A DNA stretch of 64,000 nt, taken from assembly GCF_051628905.1 (NCBI RefSeq), contig NZ_CP157575.1, forward strand, positions 124,001 through 188,000, given 5' to 3'. Below, in pieces: positions 1-8,368 of this stretch. The stretch comes from Asaia sp037151935. Its GTDB lineage: Bacteria > Pseudomonadota > Alphaproteobacteria > Acetobacterales > Acetobacteraceae. The stretch's first letter is position 1. The number at the start of each line of letters is the position of its first letter. The translations under genes were made by a program, and so were the position numbers. Below the pieces are notes generated by a model, which worked only from the letters and a program-made list of their open reading frames with translations, ran no database searches and was not told the DNA's origin.

Positions 1-730
1 GCAATATCTGCTCGACAAGGCGCTTTCCAATGCCACACTTACTTTGGCCAATGGTGAGGTGCTGACAGATGACATCCTGATGGATCGTGTCAAGGCGATG
101 GGGCAGGTCGGCAAGACGCTTACAGCGCTCGCGTCCAAGATTCCTGTCTGGGTGCTGGAGCAGGCTTATGTCGCCAAGGCGCTGTCGCTCGGTCATGACC
201 ACGCGCAGGAACGCGCGCCTGTCTTGCAGGCTCGTCTCGATGCGGCTTCACCGGTCAACGAACGGGGCTGGATGGTCGGCCCGACTGAAGAGGGCGGGCT
301 GCGTCTGGCGCGTACCGTTCGTGGCGTAGGCGAGGTTTATACTCTGGATGCGGCCCTGCTGCGTTCGGCTGAAGCACGCTGGCTGGCTGGTGAGGGCAGC
401 CGCGTCGCCGAGGACTTCGAAGGGACGGTCAGGCTCGCTCTCGACAGTCAGTCGGCGGAACTCTCCGGCCCGGCGATGGTTTTTGATCGCGTGGTGCAGC
501 AGGGCCGCAAGGGTCTAGCCATCAATCGGTTCAAAGGCCTGGGCGAGATGAACAATGAGCAGCTCTGGGATACGACTCTCGACCCGGCCACACGCATTCT
601 GCTTCAGGTCAAGGTGGGGGATGTCGAAGAGGCCGGACAAGTCTTCTCGACGCTCATGGGCGACGTGGTCGAGCCGCGTCGCGACTTCATCGTGGGCAAT
701 GCCCAGAAAGTCGCCAATCTTGACGTTTAA
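1..730 (+). CDS. gyrB: DNA gyrase subunit B, C-terminal part (5' end outside window)
   Basis: This is the last 242 residues of a type II topoisomerase B subunit; the reading frame is open from base 2, so the gene starts upstream of the window. GyrB with GyrA introduces negative supercoils using ATP. The conserved RFKGLGEMNNEQLWDTTLDP block and the end RRDFIVGNAQKVANLDV match the C-terminal Toprim/GyrA-binding region. The preceding stretch (LASKIPVWVLEQAYVAKAL and ERGWMVGPTEEGGL) belongs to the long insertion found in the Toprim region of Gram-negative GyrB, which argues for GyrB over ParE. Its stop lies inside the start region of the next gene, so the two are probably cotranscribed. Identification is firm; only the gyrB/parE choice leaves slight doubt. 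Confidence 0.9.
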   Translation, partial: QYLLDKALSNATLTLANGEVLTDDILMDRVKAMGQVGKTLTALASKIPVWVLEQAYVAKALSLGHDHAQERAPVLQARLDAASPVNERGWMVGPTEEGGLRLARTVRGVGEVYTLDAALLRSAEARWLAGEGSRVAEDFEGTVRLALDSQSAELSGPAMVFDRVVQQGRKGLAINRFKGLGEMNNEQLWDTTLDPATRILLQVKVGDVEEAGQVFSTLMGDVVEPRRDFIVGNAQKVANLDV

Positions 731-1553
731 GGCGCTCGGCACGGCCCTGCTTCTCGTTGGCTCTGTGCTGACGGGGGCTTCGGCCCGCGCTGCCAATCTC
801 GGCGAGGCCAGTGCTGGCACGACAGGCGTCAATGCCGCCCAGACGACAGCGATTTATCGCGTCTATAATCATGGGCTGCATGTCGTCGATGCGACTGCCG
901 ATTACAAGCTAACCGACTGGGGCTACGGTATCCGTACGACTATCCACGCGGGCGGGCTGCTGAGCATGTTCCTGCGCATGGATATCCAGAGCACCGCTCA
1001 AGGCCGCTTCGATCATGACCAGGTGCAGCCGACAGGGTATGAGAGCGCTGGCTATTCTCGTGGCAAACATCGCAATGTGGTGTTGAGCTACACCAACGAC
1101 ACGCCCCAGATCGTGGCGCTCGAACCTAAAGAAAGCGATCGTGAGGCGGTGCCGCAGAGCAATCTGTCTCACGCCATGGATACGCTGAGCGCCATGGCTT
1201 ATTTGCTCGAGAATGTGCGCCATACCGGCAAGTGCGACGGTAGCGCGCAGGTATTCGATGGGCTCAGGCTGAGCGCCATGACGTCGCATGGTCCCTTCAA
1301 GGGTGACGTACCGTCTTCGTTCGGTCAGAAATTTACCGGTGAGGCACTGCGCTGCGATTTCGTGGGGCAGCAGGAAGCGGGTTTCATCAAGGATTCCGCG
1401 CATCTCGATGTTATGAAAGCCCCGCATCCGGGGGCAGCGTGGTTTCAGAACCTTCCGGGCGTCGGGCTTACGGCAGTGCGGATCGAGTTCGAACACCCGA
1501 AGCTCGGCCAGATGACTGCGGTGCTCGACCGGCAGCCCACAACACAACCGTAA
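699..1553 (+). CDS. Secreted DUF3108-type protein
   Basis: The 284-residue product starts with a Sec-type signal peptide: a basic n-region MPRKSPILTFK, a hydrophobic core ALGTALLLVGSVLTG and a likely cut after ASARA. The mature part is rich in short beta-type segments and carries DTLSAMAYLLENVRHTGKC followed by VFDGLRL. That resembles the DPLSA and DGRR region of DUF3108 envelope proteins, whose function is unknown. I chose the ATG 32 bases inside gyrB because it gives a complete signal peptide; a TTG at 720 is the alternative. The overlap with gyrB suggests translational coupling. The two cysteines (in GKCDG and LRCDF) could form a periplasmic disulfide. The family assignment is from pattern memory, so moderate. 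Confidence 0.62.
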   Translation: MPRKSPILTFKALGTALLLVGSVLTGASARAANLGEASAGTTGVNAAQTTAIYRVYNHGLHVVDATADYKLTDWGYGIRTTIHAGGLLSMFLRMDIQSTAQGRFDHDQVQPTGYESAGYSRGKHRNVVLSYTNDTPQIVALEPKESDREAVPQSNLSHAMDTLSAMAYLLENVRHTGKCDGSAQVFDGLRLSAMTSHGPFKGDVPSSFGQKFTGEALRCDFVGQQEAGFIKDSAHLDVMKAPHPGAAWFQNLPGVGLTAVRIEFEHPKLGQMTAVLDRQPTTQP

Positions 1554-1578
1554 GCCAAGTCTGGTCCAATTCTTCCGG

Positions 1579-1602
1579 CCTGCTGTCGTTCATGGCAGCA
1601 GG
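1579..1602. terminator. Weak stem-loop between convergent genes
   Basis: CCTGCTG pairs with CAGCAGG across a 10-base loop, between the stop of the DUF3108-type gene and the stop of gph on the other strand. There is no T-tract, so this is only a possible shared terminator. Confidence 0.28.
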
Positions 1603-1611
1603 GAGTGCGGC

Positions 1612-2328
1612 TCAGCCGGGACGTGAGAGATCGTAGATCAGGCGCGGCAGCTCTGCTACGGAGCCCGCGATGGCTGTGGCGTGGGTTGCCATGCTGCGGT
1701 CACCATAGCCCCAGCTCGCAAAAAGAGACGGCATCGGGACACCCATCGCCGCCCGGATGTCGTTCTGATGGTCCCCGATCATGATGGCCCGCTTCGGCTC
1801 TGCATCAATCATGCCTACGGTCTTGCGGATATGGTCGGGGTCGGGCTTGCGCGTGGGAAAACTGTCGCCACCGCCAATGGCATCGATCAGGGAGGCGATG
1901 CCCAGCTGTTCGACAATTGCCTTAGCCGCCTTGACGGGCTTGTTGGTGCAGATCACGCAGGCGATGCCGCTTTCTCGCAGTGTTTCGAGCATTTTCACCG
2001 TACCGGGGAAAAGCTGTGTTTTCTGCGTGGCGCGTGGCTCGTAAATGTCGAGGAAGCGCCTTGTCGCTTCGTCACGGTCTATCCGTTTTTCATCGCCGCC
2101 AAAAATAAGCAGACGGTCGACGAGACGACGCGCCCCGTCGCCGATCATCGCCCTGACCGCCTGTTCGTCCGGGGGCGGCAGATCGTAGCTGTTAAGCAAT
2201 TCGATGCCGCTTTCGGCAAGGTCGGGGAGGCTGTCGATGAGCGTGCCATCCAGATCGAAAACAGCGGTTTTGATTTCAGTGCTCAACGGAGTTTTCCTTC
2301 GGTCGGAGGCGAATGCAATAATCGGCAA
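1612..2328 (-). CDS. gph: Phosphoglycolate phosphatase (HAD superfamily)
   Basis: This HAD hydrolase of 238 residues probably removes phosphate from 2-phosphoglycolate formed during DNA repair. HAD motif I is FDLDGTLIDSLPDL, with the nucleophile aspartate about residue 25. Motif II is the threonine in CVICTNKP, motif III the lysine in RKPDPDHI, and motif IV is MIGDHQNDIRAA. The helical cap between motifs I and II has the size seen in Gph and PGP-type enzymes. It is transcribed divergently from glmU with only about 60 bases between the starts. A start some 15 codons downstream would still keep the whole fold. The substrate is inferred; related HAD enzymes act on other small phosphates. Confidence 0.8.
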   Translation of the reverse strand: MPIIAFASDRRKTPLSTEIKTAVFDLDGTLIDSLPDLAESGIELLNSYDLPPPDEQAVRAMIGDGARRLVDRLLIFGGDEKRIDRDEATRRFLDIYEPRATQKTQLFPGTVKMLETLRESGIACVICTNKPVKAAKAIVEQLGIASLIDAIGGGDSFPTRKPDPDHIRKTVGMIDAEPKRAIMIGDHQNDIRAAMGVPMPSLFASWGYGDRSMATHATAIAGSVAELPRLIYDLSRPG

Positions 2329-2390
2329 CTCGAAGTGACAGGGCTGGCGTTTGACAGGGCTCTGCCCGGTTCGCTACGCCACGTAATGAT

Positions 2391-3758
2391 ATGACATCAC
2401 TTTCCTTTCCCGACGGCCAGACCGTCCGCCATCACAAACCCACGACTGCCGTGATCCTGGCTGCCGGCCTCGGAACGCGCATGCGCTCATCGCTTCCCAA
2501 GGCGCTTCATCCGCTAGGCGGACGTCCGATGATTGCCCATCTCATCGAGACAGCCAAGTCGGTTTTCGACCGGCTTGTCGTGGTGGTCGGCCCTGATATG
2601 GAGGGGCTTGAAAAAGTGGCATCTCCCTGGCCCTGCGTCGTCCAGACGGATCGCCTCGGCACGGGGCATGCGGCACGTACGGCTGAGGCTTTTTTCGGTG
2701 AGGGTGATGTCGCGATCCTCTATGCCGATAATCCGCTGATCACCGCGGACACCATGCGCGCCCTGCTGGCCATGCGCCGTCAGAAAGACACCTCTCTTGC
2801 GCTTCTGGCAATGCGCCCTGCCGAGCCCGGTCGTTATGGTCGCGTGATTGAGCAAGGCGGCTGTGTGCAGGAAATTGTTGAATGGAAAGATGCCACCGAG
2901 GCGCAGCGCGCCGTCACTTTGTGCAATGCCGGTGTGCTTTGTGCCGACGCTGCCGATTTGCGGCGCTGGCTCGGTGCTCTGCGTAACGATAACGCCCAGG
3001 GCGAATATTACCTTACCGATGTAGTGACGCGGGCAGCCTCAGAGGCGCGCGTGCATCATGTGGAGGCTCCCGCTGAAGAACTGGCCGGTATCAATTCGCG
3101 TGCCGAGCTTGCAGTGGCAGAAGCCAGCCTGCAAAAGCGCCTGCGTCTGGCAGCAATGGAAGCCGGCGTGACACTGGTCGCACCGGAGACCGTGTTTTTC
3201 AGCGCCGATACGCGGCTCGAGCCCGACGTTGTGGTGGAGCCCAACGTCGTGTTCGGCCCCGGCGTGACGGTGCGTAGCGGCGCGCGCGTCAGGGCGTTCA
3301 GCCATCTCGAGGGCTGTGTTGTGGGCAATGAGGCCCTGATCGGCCCCTATGCCCGCCTGCGCCCCGGCACGATATGTGGTACAGGGTCGCATGTCGGCAA
3401 CTTCGTGGAACTTAAGGCAACGCAGCTGGGTGATGGGGCCAAGGCCAATCATCTGTCCTATCTGGGCGACAGCAGCATCGGTGCCCGCACGAATGTGGGC
3501 GCAGGAACCATTACCTGCAATTATGACGGCTTCTTCAAGCATCGCACCGTGATCGGTGAAAGCGTGTTTGTGGGGTCTGATGCCATTCTGGTGGCGCCGG
3601 TTACGATCGGCGATAATGCCCTCATCGCGGCAGGCAGCGTGATTACCGAGGATGTCGAGCCCGGCGCCCTGGCTCTGGGCCGGTCGAGGCAGACGAACAA
3701 GCAGGAGCGCGGGCGTATGATCAGTGACTCGCTGCGTGCAAAGAAGGAACAGGGCTGA
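2391..3758 (+). CDS. glmU: Bifunctional GlmU: glucosamine-1-P acetyltransferase / GlcNAc-1-P uridyltransferase
   Basis: This 455-residue enzyme acetylates glucosamine-1-phosphate and then couples it to UTP, giving UDP-GlcNAc for peptidoglycan and lipopolysaccharide in the cytoplasm. The N-terminal pyrophosphorylase domain shows LAAGLGTRMRSSLPKALHPL near residues 24-43. The C-terminal half is a left-handed beta helix of hexapeptide repeats with the acetyl-CoA and active-site stretch NVGAGTITCNYDG and later GSDAILVAPVTIG. Length is normal for the family. The stop overlaps the start of glmS by one base (TGATG arrangement), so the two consecutive steps of the pathway are translationally coupled. 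Confidence 0.97.
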   Translation: MTSLSFPDGQTVRHHKPTTAVILAAGLGTRMRSSLPKALHPLGGRPMIAHLIETAKSVFDRLVVVVGPDMEGLEKVASPWPCVVQTDRLGTGHAARTAEAFFGEGDVAILYADNPLITADTMRALLAMRRQKDTSLALLAMRPAEPGRYGRVIEQGGCVQEIVEWKDATEAQRAVTLCNAGVLCADAADLRRWLGALRNDNAQGEYYLTDVVTRAASEARVHHVEAPAEELAGINSRAELAVAEASLQKRLRLAAMEAGVTLVAPETVFFSADTRLEPDVVVEPNVVFGPGVTVRSGARVRAFSHLEGCVVGNEALIGPYARLRPGTICGTGSHVGNFVELKATQLGDGAKANHLSYLGDSSIGARTNVGAGTITCNYDGFFKHRTVIGESVFVGSDAILVAPVTIGDNALIAAGSVITEDVEPGALALGRSRQTNKQERGRMISDSLRAKKEQG

Positions 3759-5581
3759 TGTGCGGAATTTGCGGCGTCGTCGGGCATCGGAATGCCACTC
3801 CGCTTATAGTCGAGGCGCTGCGCCGCCTCGAATATCGCGGCTATGACTCAGCCGGCATCGCCAGCCTTGTGGAAGGCCGGATTTCCCGTCGTCGTGCGGC
3901 GGGCAAGTTGGATAATCTCCAGGCCGTCCTCGATGTGCAGCCGCTTGCTGGCGTGACGGCCATCGGTCACACCCGCTGGGCGACGCATGGTCTGCCCAAT
4001 GAGACCAACGCCCATCCCCATGCGACCGATCGCGTGGCCATAGTGCATAATGGTATCATCGAGAATTACGAGGAACTCAAGGCCGAGATGCTGGCTGTGG
4101 GCCGCCAGTTTTCGTCTGAAACCGATACGGAATGCGTGGCGCAGCTTGTCGATTTCTATCTCGATCAAGGGATGTCGCCGCGTGACGCCGCCAGCAAGAC
4201 GCTCGGGCGTCTGCAAGGGGCCTACGCGATTGCAATGATCTTCGCCGGTCATGAGGGGCTCATGATCGGTGCTCGCCACGGCGCGCCCCTTGCTGTCGGT
4301 TTCGGCGAGGGCGAAATGTTCCTCGGTTCGGATAGTCTGGCTCTGGCACCGCTCGCTCGCAAGATCGCCTATCTCGATGATGGCGACTGGTGTGTGTTGC
4401 AGCCCGATAGTGTCGAGTTTTTCGATTCAGCCAATCTTCGGGTGCAGCGCCCTGTCCAGACCGTCGCGCTTTTGGCTGGTACTGTCGGTAAAGACGGCTA
4501 CCGCCATTATATGGAGAAAGAACTCCACGAGCATCCGGTTGTGATCGGGCAAACGCTGCAGCGCATCATCGATCCGGTAACCCGGGCGATCAATCTGCCC
4601 GAATTTCCCTTCGATCTGGCCGAGTTGCCGCGTGCGGTCATCACCGCCTGCGGTTCGGCATTCTATGCCGGTCTGGTAGCGCGCTACTGGCTGGAGGCTG
4701 AAGCGCGCTTGCCGGTCGATATCGATGTGGCTTCCGAATTGCGCTATCGCAACCCGCCGCTTACGCCCAGGGGGATGGCCCTGATGATTTCGCAATCGGG
4801 CGAAACGGCCGACACGCTGGCGGCAATGCGTAGCCTGCGTGAGCGCGAGCAGCACATCGTCTCGATCCTCAATGTCGAGGGCAGCACCATGGGGCGCGAA
4901 AGCGACGTGGTGCTTGGTATGGTCGCGGGCCCCGAGATCTCCGTAGCCAGCACCAAGGCGTTTACGGCACAGCTTTCGGTTCTGGCCGTGCTCACCATTG
5001 CCATCGCGAGAGCGCGTCAGACGATGTCTGCCAAGCGCGAAGGCGAATTGCTGGCGAGCCTGCTCGATCTGCCGTCGCGTGCGGCCGAAGTCTTTTCACG
5101 GGCGGGTACGATACAGGCCATGGCGGCAGCGGTGGCGGAAGCGCGTGACGTGCTCTATCTCGGGCGGGGAATCTGCTTTCCTGTGGCCCTCGAAGGCGCG
5201 CTCAAGCTCAAGGAAATTTCCTATATCCATGCCGAGGCCTATGCGGCAGGCGAGATGAAGCACGGGCCTATCTCGCTCATCGATAAGGATGTGCCTATCG
5301 TCGTCATCGCGCCCTCGACCGTCCTGTTCGACAAGACGCTGTCGAACATTCAGGAAGCCAAGGCGCGTGGCGGGCGGATCATGGCCTTTACCGATGAGAA
5401 GGGTGCTCAGCGCCTGAGCGGTATCGCCGAGCACATGGTCATCCTGCCCGATGTCGATCCATTCGTGGCACCGATCCTGTACACCATACCGGTTCAGATG
5501 CTTGCTTATGAAGTGGCGTTGCGTCGCGGTACGGATGTCGATCAGCCCCGTAACCTCGCCAAATCGGTGACCGTGGAGTAA
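3758..5581 (+). CDS. glmS: Glutamine-fructose-6-phosphate aminotransferase (isomerizing)
   Basis: GlmS makes glucosamine-6-phosphate from fructose-6-phosphate and glutamine, the entry step to amino sugars. The 607-residue protein begins MCGICGVVGHRN, so cysteine 2 is the N-terminal nucleophile of the class II glutaminase domain after methionine removal, and it has HTRWATHG and the EYRGYDSAG block. Two SIS sugar-isomerase domains follow (CGSAFYAG and SQSGETADT in the first, LGRGICFPVALEGALKLKE in the second). The protein ends with the usual PRNLAKSVTVE. No ribozyme-type leader is possible because the gene overlaps glmU. Downstream thiO starts 14 bases after the stop. Confidence 0.97.
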   Translation: MCGICGVVGHRNATPLIVEALRRLEYRGYDSAGIASLVEGRISRRRAAGKLDNLQAVLDVQPLAGVTAIGHTRWATHGLPNETNAHPHATDRVAIVHNGIIENYEELKAEMLAVGRQFSSETDTECVAQLVDFYLDQGMSPRDAASKTLGRLQGAYAIAMIFAGHEGLMIGARHGAPLAVGFGEGEMFLGSDSLALAPLARKIAYLDDGDWCVLQPDSVEFFDSANLRVQRPVQTVALLAGTVGKDGYRHYMEKELHEHPVVIGQTLQRIIDPVTRAINLPEFPFDLAELPRAVITACGSAFYAGLVARYWLEAEARLPVDIDVASELRYRNPPLTPRGMALMISQSGETADTLAAMRSLREREQHIVSILNVEGSTMGRESDVVLGMVAGPEISVASTKAFTAQLSVLAVLTIAIARARQTMSAKREGELLASLLDLPSRAAEVFSRAGTIQAMAAAVAEARDVLYLGRGICFPVALEGALKLKEISYIHAEAYAAGEMKHGPISLIDKDVPIVVIAPSTVLFDKTLSNIQEAKARGGRIMAFTDEKGAQRLSGIAEHMVILPDVDPFVAPILYTIPVQMLAYEVALRRGTDVDQPRNLAKSVTVE

Positions 5582-5595
5582 CCTGCGGGCAAAAC

Positions 5596-6585
5596 ATGGC
5601 AAGGACGACAGAAATGGCGGGATCGGGACCGACGATACTCATCCAGGGCGCTGGAGTGGCCGGGCTCGTGACCGCCGTGACCCTTGCCGAGCGGGGCGCC
5701 CGGGTGACGCTCCACGAAGCCGGGCCGCGTATCGGTAGTGGCGCGTCCTGGTTCGCAGGCGGTATGCTTGCTCCCTGGTGCGAGGCTGAGGCCGCTCCCG
5801 AAGAAGTGACCCGTGATTCGCTCGATTCTCTCGCCTGGTGGGCGGATCATGTGGCCTGCGTCGTTCGAAACGGCAGTCTTGTTGTCGCTCCGCCGCGCGA
5901 TCAGGTTGAACTCACCCGTTTCGGCAAGCGCACCAGCCATTTCGAAACGCTGGGCTCAGAGGCCATTGCTGAGCTCGAACCCGATCTCGCCGGGCGTTTC
6001 GACAGGGCGCTCTTCTTCGCTGAAGAAGGTCATGTCGATCCGCGTATCGCCCTCGGACGTCTGAAAGAGCGCCTTTTGACGCTCGGCGGCCATATCAGGC
6101 TCGACACCGCGGTGGTCGACGGTAATTTCGACTGGGTGGTCGATTGCACCGGCATTCAGGCGCGCGGCACCGAGCCTGGTTTGCGCGGCGTACGCGGCGA
6201 GATGATACTCGTGCGCTGCCCGGATGTGACATTGCGCCGCCCCGTGCGTATGCTGCATCCGCGCATTCCGATTTATATCGTGCCACGTGAGCATGGTATC
6301 TTCATGGTGGGCGCCACCATGGTCGAGAGCGATGACGGGCGCGAGATTACCGTACGCGCCATGAGCGAACTGCTTAACGCGCTTTATACGCTGCACCCGG
6401 CTTTTGCCGAAGCAGAGATCATTGAAGCCAATGCGGGTATCAGACCGTCTTATCCCGATAATGTCCCGCGTGTGCATCGCGAGGGAAACCGAATTTCCGT
6501 CAATGGCATGTATCGTCACGGATTTCTGCTGTCGCCTGCGAGAGCGGCAGAAGTGGCGGAGATCATCTTTACGCACACAACCTGA
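5596..6585 (+). CDS. thiO: Glycine oxidase ThiO (thiamine biosynthesis)
   Basis: This FAD-dependent oxidase of the D-amino acid oxidase family, 329 residues, converts glycine to the imine (dehydroglycine) needed to build the thiazole ring. An N-terminal dinucleotide fold is seen in ILIQGAGVAGLVTAVTLAERGARVTLHE, here cited in part as GAGVAGLVTAVTLAERGARV. A second FAD contact region is GSGASWFAGGMLAPWCEAE. Near the C-terminus IRPSYPDNVP and NGMYRHGFLLSPARAAEVAE match the family substrate and FAD region. It lies directly upstream of thiS and thiG, a known thi gene order in alphaproteobacteria. A start a few codons downstream (second Met) is possible. Confidence 0.9.
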   Translation: MARTTEMAGSGPTILIQGAGVAGLVTAVTLAERGARVTLHEAGPRIGSGASWFAGGMLAPWCEAEAAPEEVTRDSLDSLAWWADHVACVVRNGSLVVAPPRDQVELTRFGKRTSHFETLGSEAIAELEPDLAGRFDRALFFAEEGHVDPRIALGRLKERLLTLGGHIRLDTAVVDGNFDWVVDCTGIQARGTEPGLRGVRGEMILVRCPDVTLRRPVRMLHPRIPIYIVPREHGIFMVGATMVESDDGREITVRAMSELLNALYTLHPAFAEAEIIEANAGIRPSYPDNVPRVHREGNRISVNGMYRHGFLLSPARAAEVAEIIFTHTT

Positions 6586-6681
6586 TAAACGATGCGACAG
6601 GGGCGTTTTATACGGGGCAGTGAGTCGACGACCTGTCTGGAAGCAGGCGTTGTGCTTAGTCTGGAAGAGGAGAGAACTGCC

Positions 6682-6879
6682 ATGCAGATCATGGTGAATG
6701 ACGAGACGAAGCTCATTGCGAGCCGCTTCCTCTCCGAAGCGCTGGTAGAGCTCGGCTATGGCGAAACGAAAGTGGCAACGGCAGTGGACGGTGTTTTCGT
6801 GCCGCGCTCGGCGCGTGAAGGCAAGGCGCTGGAAGAGGGGGCGAGGCTCGAAATCCTTGCGCCGATGCAGGGGGGCTGA
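6682..6879 (+). CDS. thiS: Sulfur carrier protein ThiS
   Basis: This is a 65-residue ubiquitin-fold protein that carries sulfur as a C-terminal thiocarboxylate to ThiG. It ends in the required Gly-Gly (LAPMQGG) and shows the typical beta-grasp pattern MQIMVNDETKLI, TKVATAVDGVFVPRS and LEEGARLEIL. I place the start at the ATG preceded by GGAAGAGGAGAG, a good ribosome binding site; longer upstream starts would add an unrelated tail. The gene ends 3 bases before thiG. Confidence 0.93.
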   Translation: MQIMVNDETKLIASRFLSEALVELGYGETKVATAVDGVFVPRSAREGKALEEGARLEILAPMQGG

Positions 6880-6882
6880 CCC

Positions 6883-7656
6883 ATGCGTGCTTATGGTGTC
6901 GATTTCGCCTCTCCGCTGATGCTGGGCACAGCGCTGTATGACAGCCCTGCCATTCTGGCCGACTCTGTTCGGCGGGGGCGCCCTGGCGCGGTAACGGTTT
7001 CGCTCAGGCGGGAATCGGCCGGTCTACAGGCCGGGCAGGCCTTCTGGGAGCTTGTGCGCGGGTTCGACGTGCCGGTGCTGCCGAATACTGCTGGGTGTCA
7101 CACGGTGCGCGAGGCGGTGACGACCGCCCAGATGGCGCGTGAAGTGTTCGAAACCGACTGGATCAAGCTCGAAGTGATCGGTCAGGGCGATCTCCTTCAG
7201 CCTGACGTTTTCGCGCTGGTCGAAGCGGCGCGTATTCTGAACGAAGAAGGCTTCAAGGTTTTTCCCTATATGACCGAAGACCTCGTTGTCGCCGAGCGTC
7301 TGCTGCGCGCCGGATGCGAGGTGCTCATGCCATGGGGCGCGCCTATAGGGTCGGGCAGGGGGCTGAACAATCTGTTCGGCTTACGTGCCTTGCGCGCGCA
7401 TTTTCCCGAGATTCCAATGGTGATCGATGCCGGTATCGGACGGCCGTCTCACGCCGTCACGGCGTTCGAGCTCGGTTTCGACGCTATCCTGATCAACACG
7501 GCAGTGGCGAAGGCGGGGGATCCTGCCGCCATGGCCGAGGCTTTTTGTCTGGCTTGCGAGGTCGGACAATTGGCCAGAACGGCAGATCCTATGGACGAGC
7601 GCGACATGGCCGTTCCCTCGACGCCCACTTTAGGCAAGGCAAGTTTTGCATCATGA
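6883..7656 (+). CDS. thiG: Thiazole synthase
   Basis: ThiG condenses deoxyxylulose-5-phosphate, dehydroglycine from ThiO and sulfur from ThiS-COSH into the thiazole phosphate. The 257-residue (beta/alpha)8 protein contains the lysine that forms an imine with DXP in WIKLEVIG (about residue 96), the loop MPWGAPIGSGRGLNN and the phosphate-binding segment DAGIGRPSHA. The last 20 residues are polar and probably flexible. Its stop overlaps the thiE start (ATGA), implying coupling. Confidence 0.95.
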   Translation: MRAYGVDFASPLMLGTALYDSPAILADSVRRGRPGAVTVSLRRESAGLQAGQAFWELVRGFDVPVLPNTAGCHTVREAVTTAQMAREVFETDWIKLEVIGQGDLLQPDVFALVEAARILNEEGFKVFPYMTEDLVVAERLLRAGCEVLMPWGAPIGSGRGLNNLFGLRALRAHFPEIPMVIDAGIGRPSHAVTAFELGFDAILINTAVAKAGDPAAMAEAFCLACEVGQLARTADPMDERDMAVPSTPTLGKASFAS

Positions 7657-8264
7657 GTTCATTGCTTCCATCCCCTATCTATCCCGTCGTTGATCATCCA
7701 CGCTGGGTGGAGCGCCTCGGCGCGGCCGGGGCGCGTTTTATCCAGCTTCGCCTCAAGGATCTCGCGCCAGAAACCCTGCGGGCGCAGGTGATCGAGGGGC
7801 AGGAAGCGGCTGCGCGCCATAATGTGCGTCTCGTGCTCAACGATTACTGGCAGCTCGCGCTCGAACTTGGCATCGACTATATCCATATCGGACAGGAAGA
7901 TCTCGATACGGCCGATCTCGACCAGATCAGAGCAGCCCGTATTGCTTTCGGCATCTCGACCCACTCCCATCAGGAACTCGAGCGCGCCCTGTCTGTTCAA
8001 CCCGACTATGTCGCACTCGGGCCGATCTGGGAAACCAGGCTCAAGAAAATGATCTGGGAGCCGCAGGGAGTAGAGAAGCTGGCGGAGTGGCGCCGCATTA
8101 TCGGGCCTGACATGCCGCTGGTCGCGATTGGTGGCATCACGAGGTCCCGTGCCCCGTCCTGCATCGCGGCAGGTGCCGATAGCGTGGCGGCTGTCTCGGA
8201 TTTCATCGCGTCCGATAATCCCGAGCATCAGGTCGAGGCCTGGCTTAAGGCATGCTCGGCCTGA
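7653..8264 (+). CDS. thiE: Thiamine-phosphate synthase
   Basis: ThiE joins the thiazole phosphate to HMP pyrophosphate to give thiamine monophosphate. The 203-residue TIM-barrel product has GARFIQLRLKDL (family RxKD region), LVLNDYWQLALELG (the LxxND motif), HIGQEDLD, and GPIWETRLKK in place of the usual GPIFPTxTK. The C-terminal phosphate loop is AIGGITRSRAPSCIAAGADSVA. The start is the ATG overlapping the thiG stop; upstream in-frame sequence is thiG read out of frame. The four thi genes form one unit. No TPP riboswitch was found ahead of thiO or thiS. Confidence 0.9.
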   Translation: MSSLLPSPIYPVVDHPRWVERLGAAGARFIQLRLKDLAPETLRAQVIEGQEAAARHNVRLVLNDYWQLALELGIDYIHIGQEDLDTADLDQIRAARIAFGISTHSHQELERALSVQPDYVALGPIWETRLKKMIWEPQGVEKLAEWRRIIGPDMPLVAIGGITRSRAPSCIAAGADSVAAVSDFIASDNPEHQVEAWLKACSA

Positions 8265-8368
8265 AGCCCGGTAATATTTCCTTCAAATCGAGGTGTCACC
8301 CTCGCGGAGTCGTGAGGATTCGCGTATAGTGCTTCCATATTGCAGAAAATAGGGGAGAACATGCGCGC

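Noticed and set aside
1..730. First reading of the left-edge gene as parE (topoisomerase IV)
   Set aside because: The long insertion before the RFKGLGEMN block and the end VANLDV fit GyrB of Gram-negative bacteria better.
6586..6681. Possible TPP riboswitch ahead of thiS (an ACCTGATA string is present)
   Set aside because: The companion CTGAGA and other core elements are missing, and thiO-thiS spacing is too short for the full fold.
7314..7652. In-frame extension of thiE upstream
   Set aside because: It is thiG read in another frame; the ATG overlapping the thiG stop starts the family-like sequence.
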